In this document: positions 33,257 to 40,966 of the stretch, piece after piece
Position numbering within the stretch: the first letter of the stretch is position 1
Layout of the letters: the number at the start of each line of letters is the position of its first letter
NCBI RefSeq assembly: GCF_000384295.1
Contig: NZ_KB913037.1
Coordinates: 1,841,975 to 1,905,974, forward strand
DNA length: 64,000 nucleotides
Direction: 5' to 3'
Origin: Amycolatopsis balhimycina FH 1894
Lineage (GTDB): Bacteria; Actinomycetota; Actinomycetes; Mycobacteriales; Pseudonocardiaceae
Program-made: the position numbers and the translations under genes
Notes under the pieces: generated by a model
Database searches by the model: none
Seen by the model: only the letters and a program-made list of their open reading frames with translations
What the model was told of the DNA's origin: nothing

Positions 33257-33406
33257 GGACCCGAAGGCGTCCGCGGCGAGGTGGTCGAAGCCTTCGTCGT
33301 CCTCACCGACGAGGCCGAAGCGAACAACGGCCTCGCCGCGGATCTCCAGCGGCTCGTGCGCGACGAGTACTCCAAGGTCCAGCGGTACCTGCTGCGCCAG
33401 CGGTGA
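33257..33406 (+). pseudogene. C-terminal remnant of an AMP-forming acyl-CoA synthetase
   Basis: The frame gives GPEGVRGEVVEAFVVLTDEA, then EANNGLAADLQRLVRDEY-SKVQRYLLRQR and a stop. This is the AMP-binding C-terminal domain (GxxVxAFVVL...LQxxVRxxY...KxxRxxLR), but the ~25 residues with the catalytic P-K-T-x-S-G-K loop between RDEY and SKVQ are missing. No N-terminal domain remains. A fragment on the other strand nearby, RRRIDIDGVEYPYFDQLVR, may be another remnant. Confidence 0.55.
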
Positions 33407-33433
33407 TCCACTGTGTCCGGACACTGTGGAGCG

Positions 33434-33730
33434 TCACCGCTCCTCGAGCCGGCGGATCAGGTCGCGCACCCTCCCGTCGTCGGCGAGCCTCCGGTCGGCC
33501 ACGACGTTGACGGCGCCGCGGAGCATCGAGTACGGCGCCCAGCTCCGCGGGGCGATCGTCCGCGCGGCGCGGCGGGCGATGCCGTCGGCGATCGCGCGGG
33601 CCGCCCGCCGCGGGGTGATCCGGACGCTGAGCGGCCAGGGCAGCAGGTCGTTCAGCGCGCGGCCGAGGTCGTCGGCGTCCAGCACCCGGTGTGTCATCGC
33701 GGTTTCGACCACGCCAACTCTGAATCGGCG
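33434..33730 (-). pseudogene. C-terminal remnant of a short-chain dehydrogenase
   Basis: The open frame reads VGVVETAMTHRVLDADDLGR, then LNDLLPWPLSVRITPRRAAR, AIADGIARRAARTIAPRSWA and YSMLRGAVNVVADRRLA, the last ~95 residues of an SDR (substrate loop and C-terminal helices after the Rossmann core). No nucleotide-binding GxxxGxG or YxxxK is encoded upstream before the frame closes at 33751. It is a dead fragment. Confidence 0.65.
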
Positions 33731-33795
33731 ACGACAGCCTGATCGACGCACCCGACCTCGGGAAACCTACTGCCCGACAGGGATGCCCGCCCGAG

Positions 33796-34752
33796 TCACG
33801 GGTTCATGTACGGGTTTTTCGCCATACGCTGATATGCGGCGAGCGCCTCCGGTGATGAGTTGATTTGCCAATGCCGCTCCTTATCGACGTCGAACCACAC
33901 CAGCGCCTTGATCAAGGGGAACTTACTCTGCAGGGTGGGGACTATGCCGTCGATCCACTCGGCCTTGTCTCCGCCGACCTCATCGGACGCCATCTCGCCA
34001 ATGAGAATCGGTTTTCCGAGAGTGGCAAGTTTGACATAGATATCGGAGAACACATTCTCGAAGCTCTGCCAACGGAAGTCCTCCGTCGATGTTCCCCAGT
34101 TGTACCCGTCGACTCCAGTCCAGTCAACATAAGCGTCACCCGGGTAGTAAGCCAGCGCCGAAGGACTTTCCGCACTGTCGGTATTGTTGGGACACCAGGC
34201 CCACACGACGTTTGTTACGCCACGCGCACTGAAGACGTCATGAATGTGACGATATGCGGCTATGTACCTGTCCGGCACATGTCCGCCCCAACCCTCTTCC
34301 TCGTTCATCTCCGCCGCGAAATCGAGAATCACCTGGGAACCGAGTGACTTCACGCCGTCTGCTCGCGCTTCAATCGTCTGGTCGAGCGCGCCGCTGATGA
34401 TGTCGTCGAACGAGATACCGGCCGGCTCCCAGTTGACCAAGGGGATCCGGCCGTCGGCCAGGTCGCGGCGTGTCGCCGACGCCGAGGTCCAGTCGTCGGA
34501 CCACCCGTAGTACGAGAGGTGCATCGCCGGCTTTCGCCCGATCCGGGTGTCGGTTTCCTCGATACTTCCGGCACCGTAGTAGTGCCCCAGCAACACACCT
34601 CCTGCGGGTACCAGGGCCACACCTTGCCGCCCTGGCACCGACGACATGGAACCCGGCAACGGCTTCGACGGCGCAGCCTCGACGCTGGAGCAGGCAACAC
34701 TGAACGCCACCAGCACTGCCGTCACTCCGGCAACTCCGCACACTCTTTTCAT
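33796..34752 (-). CDS. GH26-like secreted lipoprotein
   Basis: A 318-residue lipoprotein: signal peptide with lipobox VAFSVACSS, so anchored by a diacyl Cys. Mature part: VLLGHYYGAGSIEETDTRIG, WSDDWTSASATRRDLADGR and DFAAEMNEEEGWGGH with the probable acid/base Glu, AWCPNNTD, DWTGVDGYNWG, and the nucleophile Glu in PILIGEMASDEVGG. These features match family 26 glycoside hydrolases (beta-mannanase-related; SEQ pattern HEMN...GE). It would act on mannan or a related glycan outside the cell. Its base composition is clearly less GC-rich than the flanking DNA, suggesting acquisition from elsewhere. Confidence 0.85.
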   Translation of the reverse strand: MKRVCGVAGVTAVLVAFSVACSSVEAAPSKPLPGSMSSVPGRQGVALVPAGGVLLGHYYGAGSIEETDTRIGRKPAMHLSYYGWSDDWTSASATRRDLADGRIPLVNWEPAGISFDDIISGALDQTIEARADGVKSLGSQVILDFAAEMNEEEGWGGHVPDRYIAAYRHIHDVFSARGVTNVVWAWCPNNTDSAESPSALAYYPGDAYVDWTGVDGYNWGTSTEDFRWQSFENVFSDIYVKLATLGKPILIGEMASDEVGGDKAEWIDGIVPTLQSKFPLIKALVWFDVDKERHWQINSSPEALAAYQRMAKNPYMNP

Positions 34753-34831
34753 GAGCTTCGTATCCCTTCGGGCCAGGTAATCAACGTTGGCGTTTTCGAT
34801 CGGAGCTACAACTGCCCTACCGAAGGCGTTC

Positions 34832-35664
34832 TCAGCGGCTCGCGAGCGCGAACGTCAGCAACGCCGTCGCGGTGAAGTCGTCGGCGGGCTCGACGCTCTG
34901 CCACGCGCCGACGTCGTCGACGAAACGCGCGCCGTGGCCGTCGAAGCGGGTGAACCCCTCGGTCACGCAGGGACGCATGGTCGGAAACCGGTTCAGCTCG
35001 GCGAAGCGGTCCGCGCTGTTCGGCCCGTTCACCGCCGCGCCGGTCAGCTGTCCCCCCGTGAGGTTCGCGACCTGGTGCTCCGGGCAGCGCGGTGACACGC
35101 TGCCGGCGCCGATGACGAAGGACGCACCCCACGCGTTGGCACCCAGAGCCCAGTTCCGCTGCCGGGTGCCGAACGCGGCGTAGGTGTCCGCCTTGGTGGT
35201 CTGCTGGTGCAGCAGTGCCGTCGTGGCCAGGCCGAAGGTGTGAGGTACGGCGTCGAACCCGAGGTAGTCGGCGCCGGCCCGGAACGGATCGCGGTACGCG
35301 GCGGCCGAGCCGATCCGGAAGACCGGCGACGGCGCCGCGGCGCCGCTCAGGATCCGGTAGGTGCCCGGAGTCTTCACAGCCGAGAAGTCCATGGCCCGGA
35401 TGGTGGCGAACTCGGTGTTCCAGGAGCCGGTCGGTGGACCGGCGACGCCGGTCAGAACGGTTCTCCCGGACTCGTCGACCACGCGGAACGACGTGTCCCC
35501 GGAGGGACTCATCAAGAAGGCCTGCTTGGCTTCGCCGGTGCGGTAGCCGATCTGGTCGACGCGGACGAACCCGGTCGGCGGTGGGGGCGCGGCGGTGCCC
35601 GCCTCGCACGCCGTGGCGCAGGCGACGAGCAGGACGCGGTGACGGACAGCGCGAGCTTGGACAT
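34832..35664 (-). pseudogene. GH9 cellulase gene with internal deletion and frameshift
   Basis: ATG 35664 encodes the start of a lipoprotein signal (MSKLALSVTA); one missing G at about 35635 shifts the frame into VLLVACATACEAGTAAPPPP, then the CelD_N Ig-like domain (RVDQIGYRTGEAKQAFLMSP to VFRIGSAAAYRDPF). It then jumps directly to the end of the GH9 (alpha/alpha)6 barrel: DYLGFDAVPHTFGLATTALL, RNWALGANAWGASFVIGAGS, CPEHQVANL and SVEPADDFTATALL. About 350 residues with the catalytic DAGD are gone; the acid Glu remains. The fused product could not be an active cellulase. Confidence 0.75.
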
Positions 35665-35696
35665 GACCGGAGGGTGGCAGAACCTCGATGAGAAGA

Positions 35697-36920
35697 TCAT
35701 GAGACGGTGTGCACGGGCAGGACCAGCTCCGCCAGCGTTCCGCCGCCGTCGGCCGCGAGCAGCCGTGCCGAACCGCCGTGCAGCTCGGCCACCCAGCGCA
35801 CGATGGCGAGCCCGATACCGGTACCCCCGCCGTCGCCGGTGACGGTGCGCTCGAACATCCGCTCCCGGTCCGCGGCGGCCACCCCGGGGCCGTGGTCCCG
35901 GACCCCGACCCGCCCGTCGGCGACCGTGACCACCACCGTGGTCCCGCCACCGTGGCGCAGGGCGTTGTCAACGAGGTTGCGCACAGCCTGCCCGAGCAGG
36001 TCCGGATCGCCGAGCACCACGCACGGCTCCGCGACGAGGTCGACGTCGTGGTCCTCGATGATCTGCTCGACCAGCAGGTCCAGCCGCAGCGGTTCCCGCT
36101 CGGCCGTGGCGGTGCCCGCCGCCAGCCGCGCGCGCACCAGCAGCCCGGTGACCAGCCGGCCCAGCTCCACGGCCAGCCGGGCCGACCGATGCAGTGCGTC
36201 GGCACTGCGGCCGGGGTCGCGGAGGCCGCTTTCGGTGACCAGCTGGAGCGTGGCCAGCGGCGTGCGCAGTTCGTGGGCGGCCTCGGCCAGGAACTGTTCC
36301 TGCTGGTCGAGGGCGCGCACGGCGGGCCGCATGCTCCGGCCGGAGAGCAGGTGCCCCGCCGCCGCGGCCAGCAGCACCAGACCCGCGCAGCCGAAGGCCA
36401 GCCACCGGACCAGCACGCCGTGCTCGCGCTGCCCGGCCGCCGGGTCGCCGTACACGACGACCACGGCACCGATCCGGTCGCCGTTCCACACCCCCGACGC
36501 GGCCAGCCGCCTGGCCTGCCCGTCCACGGCGACGTCGCCCAACGCAGTTCCCTCGCTGTCACGCGCGTTCACCGCGACAGCCGCGACGTCCGTCGGCACT
36601 TTTCCGCCGCCGGGGTAGCGTTCGACCATCTTGCCGGCCATGGACCATTCGAGCACCGAGACCGGTGCCGCGCCCGCCGCCAGGACGTCCTCCCGCAGGG
36701 GCTCGAGGTGCAGGACACCGCGGTCGTCGTACCAGAGCGCACGGGACAGAGCCGTGGCGGTCCGGTCGACGTCCTGGTCCAATGCGGACGATCGCGAGTT
36801 CGCGTCGATGCCCGCGGCGATCCCCGCGAGCACCACGAGGCACACCGCGGTACCGGCGGCGTACGACGCGGTGAGCCGCCACCGCAGCCGATGCAGCCGC
36901 GTCCGGGCCGGGGTGCTCAT
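35697..36920 (-). CDS. Sensor histidine kinase (EnvZ/OmpR-type partner)
   Basis: A 407-residue membrane kinase. ATG 36920 overlaps the response regulator stop by 4 nt (ATGA). TM1 is YAAGTAVCLVVLAGIAAGI and TM2 WLAFGCAGLVLLAAAAGHLL; the ~140 residues between them form an extracytoplasmic sensor region. HisKA carries the phospho-His in FLAEAAHELRTPLATLQL; the ATPase has N box NLVDNALRHGGG, G1 VRDHGPGVAAADRERMFER and G2 GGGTGIGLAIVRWV. It phosphorylates the adjacent OmpR-type regulator; the signal is unknown. Confidence 0.92.
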   Translation of the reverse strand: MSTPARTRLHRLRWRLTASYAAGTAVCLVVLAGIAAGIDANSRSSALDQDVDRTATALSRALWYDDRGVLHLEPLREDVLAAGAAPVSVLEWSMAGKMVERYPGGGKVPTDVAAVAVNARDSEGTALGDVAVDGQARRLAASGVWNGDRIGAVVVVYGDPAAGQREHGVLVRWLAFGCAGLVLLAAAAGHLLSGRSMRPAVRALDQQEQFLAEAAHELRTPLATLQLVTESGLRDPGRSADALHRSARLAVELGRLVTGLLVRARLAAGTATAEREPLRLDLLVEQIIEDHDVDLVAEPCVVLGDPDLLGQAVRNLVDNALRHGGGTTVVVTVADGRVGVRDHGPGVAAADRERMFERTVTGDGGGTGIGLAIVRWVAELHGGSARLLAADGGGTLAELVLPVHTVS

Positions 36921-37582
36921 GCGGCCGGGCCGTCGACCAGGTAGCCGGCGCCGCGGACCGTGCTGATCACCGTCGGCCCGAGCTTGCGGCGCAGCTGCGC
37001 GATTACGGCGTCGACGACGTTCGACATCGGATCCGCCTGTTCGTCCCAGCAGTGCTCGATCAGGTCGGTGCGGGAGACGACCTGGCCGGCCCGGATCATC
37101 AGGAGCTCGAGTACCGCGAACTCCTTGGCGCCGACGGAAAGGAGGACGCCGTCGCGGCGGACCCGCTTGCGCGCGGTGTCCACCTCCAGGCCGCCGGCAC
37201 GCAGGACCGGCGGCCGCGGCTGGTCGGCGCGTCGGCACAGCGCGCCGACCCGGGCGGCGAGTTCGGCGAAGGCGAAGGGCTTGACGAGGTAGTCGTCGGC
37301 ACCTTCGGCGAACCCGGTGACGCGGTCGACCACCGCGTCCATCGCGGTCAGCACCAGCACCGGTACGCGGGACGCGCTTGCACGAAGCCGGCGAACCAGC
37401 TCGAGTCCATCTCCGTCCGGCAGGCTCCGGTCCACCACGAGACAGTCGTAGCGGTTAACGGTGACCGAGAGGTCGGCGTCGGCGATCGTCGCCACCAGGT
37501 CAACGGCGTACCCGGCCGAGCGCAGGCCTCCAGCGATCTCGGTACCGAGCTGCGGATCGTCCTCGAGTACCAGCAGACGCAT
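36917..37582 (-). CDS. OmpR/PhoB-family response regulator
   Basis: A 221-residue response regulator. The receiver has LVLEDD, phospho-acceptor Asp51 in CLVVDRSLPDGDG, and LVKPFAFAELAARV. The C-terminal winged helix (residues ~125-218) reads LSVGAKEFAVLELLMIRAGQ, RTDLIEHCWDEQADPMSNVV and RRKLGPTVISTVRGAGYL. It is translated with the sensor kinase through an ATGA overlap. ATG 37582 has no strong ribosome-binding site in view. The target is unknown, perhaps the adjacent carbohydrate genes. Confidence 0.93.
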   Translation of the reverse strand: MRLLVLEDDPQLGTEIAGGLRSAGYAVDLVATIADADLSVTVNRYDCLVVDRSLPDGDGLELVRRLRASASRVPVLVLTAMDAVVDRVTGFAEGADDYLVKPFAFAELAARVGALCRRADQPRPPVLRAGGLEVDTARKRVRRDGVLLSVGAKEFAVLELLMIRAGQVVSRTDLIEHCWDEQADPMSNVVDAVIAQLRRKLGPTVISTVRGAGYLVDGPAA

Positions 37583-37888
37583 GCCGTGATGCTAAGCCAA
37601 CGGGAATCTGCCCAGAGCCAGAGGCTCGTTCGTGAAGCCGGAGTCCAGCGGGTCGCGCGAGCGGTGGCGCACCCAACCTGGGCGACTGTCACACTAGATC
37701 GGCAAACGCCGAGGCGCCGCAAGCCGGGTCGAAGGCGGCGGGAGCCGGACACGTCATCTCCACCGGCTCCTTCTGCCACCCAGCTTCCGCGCGGGTGTCG
37801 ACATCGGACACTTCCGATGTCGCGCGGGCAGTCACCGCGCTACCCCAAGGTATCTCGATACCCTTACCCAGAACCGCGGCGCGCGGCG
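37583..37888. other. Gene-free stretch with two hairpins
   Basis: There is no convincing gene between the response regulator and the NADP-linked oxidoreductase. A 10-bp stem CGACATCGGA/TCCGATGTCG with loop CACT lies at 37799-37822 and a 6-bp stem GGTATC/GATACC with loop TC at 37849-37862, both close behind the oxidoreductase stop at 37889 on the minus strand. They are its likely terminators, though the second also has operator-like symmetry. Confidence 0.5.
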
Positions 37889-38512
37889 CTACACGTCGAG
37901 AACAGCGCGGACCTGGCCGGCGTCGAGCCGGACGTCGAACGCGGGACTGCGCCGGCCGATGCGATGGCCGGCGTCGAGCGGACCGATGTCGACCGTGTCG
38001 AAGCCGATCTGGTCGACCACGGCCGCCACGGTGGCTTTCGCCTCGGTGTCGTCCCCGGCCATGGGGAGTGCCCGCCGCCCCGGCGAACCTGTCGGTTGAC
38101 CGTGGTCACGGAGGTGCTCGTAGTAGATGGTGTTGAACATCTTGACCACTTGGCTCTGCGAGAGCTTGGCGGCGAGCATCTCGGTGTCGGTGGTCAGCCC
38201 GTCGTCGAGCGGGCGAATGGGCCCGTCGCGTTCCGGGTCGTAGTTGCCGGTGTCGATGACCACCTTGCCGGCCAGCAGGTCGGCGGGGAGATCCTGATAA
38301 GCGCGGACGGGGACGCTGACCACGACCAGGTCCGCTGCCCGGGCGGCTTCGGCGACCGTAGCGGCGTGTGCGTGCTCACCGAGCGGGGCAACCAGGCCCG
38401 TCAGGCTCTCCGGGCCGCGGGTGTTCGCCAGCCACACTTCGTGCCCGGCCTTCACCAACAGCGCGGCGAGCGTGCCGCCGATCTGCCCGGCTCCGATGAT
38501 CCCGATCTTCAT
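37889..38512 (-). CDS. NADP-linked oxidoreductase of the F420H2:NADP type
   Basis: A 207-residue protein with an N-terminal Rossmann fold: MKIGIIGAGQIGGTLAALLV (GxGxxG), then NTRGPESLTGLVAPLGEH. The rest, TGNYDPERDGPI and SQVVKMFNTIYYEHLRD, fits the NAD-binding-2/F420H2:NADP oxidoreductase-like family that transfers hydride between NADP and F420 or acts on small carbonyls. ATG 38512 overlaps the TGA of an upstream 23-codon ORF (ATGA), and the gene lacks its own strong ribosome-binding site, so its translation seems to depend on that ORF. Confidence 0.85.
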   Translation of the reverse strand: MKIGIIGAGQIGGTLAALLVKAGHEVWLANTRGPESLTGLVAPLGEHAHAATVAEAARAADLVVVSVPVRAYQDLPADLLAGKVVIDTGNYDPERDGPIRPLDDGLTTDTEMLAAKLSQSQVVKMFNTIYYEHLRDHGQPTGSPGRRALPMAGDDTEAKATVAAVVDQIGFDTVDIGPLDAGHRIGRRSPAFDVRLDAGQVRAVLDV

Positions 38513-38580
38513 CGCGCCGTGACCGCATTGCGGATCGCGGTCACGTCGCCGGAGAACTGGGGTTTGACCATCGAATACAC
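38509..38580 (-). CDS. 23-codon leader ORF coupled to the oxidoreductase gene
   Basis: GTG 38580 sits 5 nt after GGAGG, the best ribosome-binding site in this area, and opens 23 codons (VYSMVKPQFSGDVTAIRNAV, then TAR) ending in TGA that overlaps the oxidoreductase ATG. The layout is that of a translated leader or tiny upstream cistron. No family recognised; it may also be the tail of a lost gene. The region 38581-38842 upstream shows no convincing gene. Confidence 0.45.
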   Translation of the reverse strand: MYSMVKPQFSGDVTAIRNAVTAR

Positions 38581-38842
38581 GTGAACCTCCAAGGGTCTTG
38601 TGCGAGGTCGCGCAGCACGAGCTGCTGTCGACCGGTGTCCTATCGCTGAACCGAGGCGGGGCGCCATCGGCCTCTGGGAGCGGCCCGGCGGCGAGCACGA
38701 GGTCGAACGCAGGCGATGGTTCCGCGCGCCGAACGACCACTGCTGCCCTCGCACCAGCCGATGCCGAAGGTCTCTCGTTGTTTCTGTCGCGGCGGCTCGA
38801 CGCACAACTTTGCTCGCAGCTCCGGGATCTCGCCTGATCTTG

Positions 38843-39793
38843 TCATGGGTGCGTCACGGACGCTGCCCTGGCACCGGTCACCCAGTCCTTGGTGGCGGCC
38901 AGGCCGGCGACGTGCGACACGATCGGTTCGTATCCGAGTTCGGCAACAGCCTTGCCGGTCCGCAAGATGCACGGTTGCCCCAGGAACCACCGGGCCGGTA
39001 CGGGCACTTCGCGGGCGGCGGTCTCGGTGTCCATGTCGGCCGGCGACGTAGGGACGCCGTAGATGTCGAACATGGTCTCCATGAATTCGCGGAAGACGAC
39101 GCGATGCTGGTCGGTGATGAAGTAGGCCTGGCCTGGGCGACCCAGCCGCCATCCGAGCATCAGGCCTTCGACGACGTTGTCGACGTAGGTGACATCGGTC
39201 GTCTGCCGACCGCCGTCGATCCAGGCGAATTGCCCTGCTCGAGCCGCTTCGGCCAAGCCGTCGATGAGGAAGCTTTCCGGCCCCCAGACGAACCTCGGCC
39301 GGATCGACACCGTGGCGAAGCCGGATGAATTCGCGTCCAGCACGATCTTCTCGGCGATGGCCTTGGTCGCGCAGTAGGCGGCCGCCGAGTCCGGCCGCAG
39401 TGGTGCGGTCTCGTCGATGTCGACCAGCGGATCACCGGCAAGCAGTGCGGCTTCGGTCCCGCAGTGGACGAAGCGGGCAACACGCCCCGCGCGTGCCGCG
39501 TCGACGACCGCCTGGGTGCCTTGCACCGTCACGTACTCGTGACGGGCGCGATCTGCGGCGATGTCCGTCTCGGCAGCGAGGTGGAAGACCACCGCACTAC
39601 CTTCCACCTCGTGCCGCCATGCGGCCGGATCGTTCAGCCGGCCCCGCACCGGCGTGGCGCCGAGTGAGGCGACCACAGCTGCCGACGCCTCGCTGCGTAC
39701 CAGCACCCGGACCGCATTGTCTTCCTTGACCAGCCGACGCACCAGTGCCCGGCCGATGAACCCAGAACCGCCTGTGACGAATACCTGGTCCAC
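38843..39793 (-). CDS. NAD-dependent epimerase/dehydratase (extended SDR)
   Basis: A 316-residue extended short-chain dehydrogenase. GTG 39793 (VDQVFVTGGSGFIGRALVRR) has GGGGAG 7 nt upstream. The NAD loop is TGGSGFIG; HLAAETD marks strand 4; the active site is YCATKAIAEK (Tyr-x-x-x-Lys); then SIRPRFVWGPESFLIDGLAE and DVTYVDNVVEGLML, typical of 3-beta-HSD/NAD-epimerase-like proteins acting on hydroxyls or sugars. It is divergent from a LysR gene (39924) that may control it. Confidence 0.87.
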   Translation of the reverse strand: MDQVFVTGGSGFIGRALVRRLVKEDNAVRVLVRSEASAAVVASLGATPVRGRLNDPAAWRHEVEGSAVVFHLAAETDIAADRARHEYVTVQGTQAVVDAARAGRVARFVHCGTEAALLAGDPLVDIDETAPLRPDSAAAYCATKAIAEKIVLDANSSGFATVSIRPRFVWGPESFLIDGLAEAARAGQFAWIDGGRQTTDVTYVDNVVEGLMLGWRLGRPGQAYFITDQHRVVFREFMETMFDIYGVPTSPADMDTETAAREVPVPARWFLGQPCILRTGKAVAELGYEPIVSHVAGLAATKDWVTGARAASVTHP

Positions 39794-39883
39794 GGTTGTC
39801 TCCCCTTTGCCGATCTCCCGCCCGCCTCTCGCGCGAACGGTGCCAGTCAGTAGAGCAACGGGCGGCGCCCGCATCTTCCCTCA

Positions 39884-39917
39884 ATGAGATTCATGTTTCC
39901 GATGCCAGGTATATGAT
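39884..39917. promoter_or_regulatory. Divergent promoter region of the epimerase and LysR genes
   Basis: An AT-rich patch contains ATGA-gat-TCAT (39884-39894), a short dyad of the LysR T-N11-A kind. TATGAT at 39912-39917 lies only 6 nt before the LysR ATG at 39924, with no ribosome-binding site, so the LysR transcript is probably leaderless. The dyad is a candidate autoregulatory site. Confidence 0.4.
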
Positions 39918-39923
39918 TATTGG

Positions 39924-40865
39924 ATGGCTTCTCTGAGGGCGTTGGAGTGTCTCGTCGCGGTTGCGGATACCGGGTCGATCACGCAGGCCGCGCGGCTGCT
40001 GCACTCGTCGCAGCCCGCCGTCTCCCATCAGCTCGCCACGCTGGAACGGGAGACCCGGACGCTCCTGGTGCGTCGCGAGCGTCGCGGCGTCATATTGACG
40101 CCTGCGGGGCGGGCCGCTGTCGAGGACGCCAGACGAGCGGTCACGGCCGCTGCGGCCGCGGTCAGGTCGGCCCGCGCGACCGGAGAGGCGGCCGGCGGGA
40201 CGCTGCGGCTGGCATGCGCGCAGAGCCTGTGCGTGCCACTGGTGGCACCGATCGTCCGACGGTGGCACCAACGTCATCCGGAGGTGCTGATCACCCTGCG
40301 GGAATCCGCCAAGATGGCCGAGCTGGTCGGATTACTCGACTTCGGAGAAGCAGACCTGGTCCTGGCACCGGCTCCCGTGCCCGACCGCATGGCGGCCACT
40401 GCCGTCACGGTGGCCGAGGAAGAGATCGTGCTGACGGCGCCGACCGGTCACCGCCTGGCCGGCCAGCCGACCGTGCGGGTGGCGGATCTCGACGGCGCCC
40501 CGCTCGTGCACTTCGCACCGGACAACGGTCTCAGTGCGTGGCTCGACCGATCGCTGGCCGAGGCCGGAGTGCGCCCGGAGCCGGTGATGAGAACGTCGGT
40601 GACCACCGCGGCGCCGCAGCTCGCGGCCGCCGGCATCGGCGTTGCCGTATCACCGATCAGCGCGGTCAGCCCCGGATTTCCGGGTGCCGTCAGATCGTTC
40701 TCGCCGCGCTGGTTCAGGCAATTGGTCGCGCTGCGGCCCACCAAGTCGGAACCGCTCACCGACCGGTTCATCGAGGACGTGCGAACCCGCGGCGTACACG
40801 TGCCCGAGGACGTCCGAATCCAGCTCGCGGGGGACGACTCCCGGCCGCGAACATCTCGTCGGTGA
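39924..40865 (+). CDS. LysR-family transcriptional regulator
   Basis: A 313-residue LysR protein. The N-terminal HTH (residues 1-~60) is LRALECLVAVADTGSITQAA and RLLHSSQPAVSHQLATLERE, followed by the linker helix. The effector-binding domain runs from LRLACAQSLCVPLVAPIVRR, with VHFAPDNGLSAWLDRSLAEA and TTAAPQLAAAGIGVAVSPIS, to the end. It is divergent from the epimerase gene, the standard LysR-target arrangement, and probably activates it in response to a small metabolite. The start ATG has a -10 element 6 nt away, consistent with a leaderless mRNA. Confidence 0.92.
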   Translation: MASLRALECLVAVADTGSITQAARLLHSSQPAVSHQLATLERETRTLLVRRERRGVILTPAGRAAVEDARRAVTAAAAAVRSARATGEAAGGTLRLACAQSLCVPLVAPIVRRWHQRHPEVLITLRESAKMAELVGLLDFGEADLVLAPAPVPDRMAATAVTVAEEEIVLTAPTGHRLAGQPTVRVADLDGAPLVHFAPDNGLSAWLDRSLAEAGVRPEPVMRTSVTTAAPQLAAAGIGVAVSPISAVSPGFPGAVRSFSPRWFRQLVALRPTKSEPLTDRFIEDVRTRGVHVPEDVRIQLAGDDSRPRTSRR

Positions 40866-40966
40866 CGACCGGGGTCAGCTGAACCAACGACTCAGGCCCT
40901 TGCGTCCGGACCGAACCGCCGACGACATCGTGCTGCGTACCGCAGACAGATCACAGACTCAAAATA

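Noticed and set aside
37849..37862. GGTATCtcGATACC read as an operator for the two-component genes
   Set aside because: It is nearer to the end of the oxidoreductase gene and next to another stem, so a terminator is simpler.
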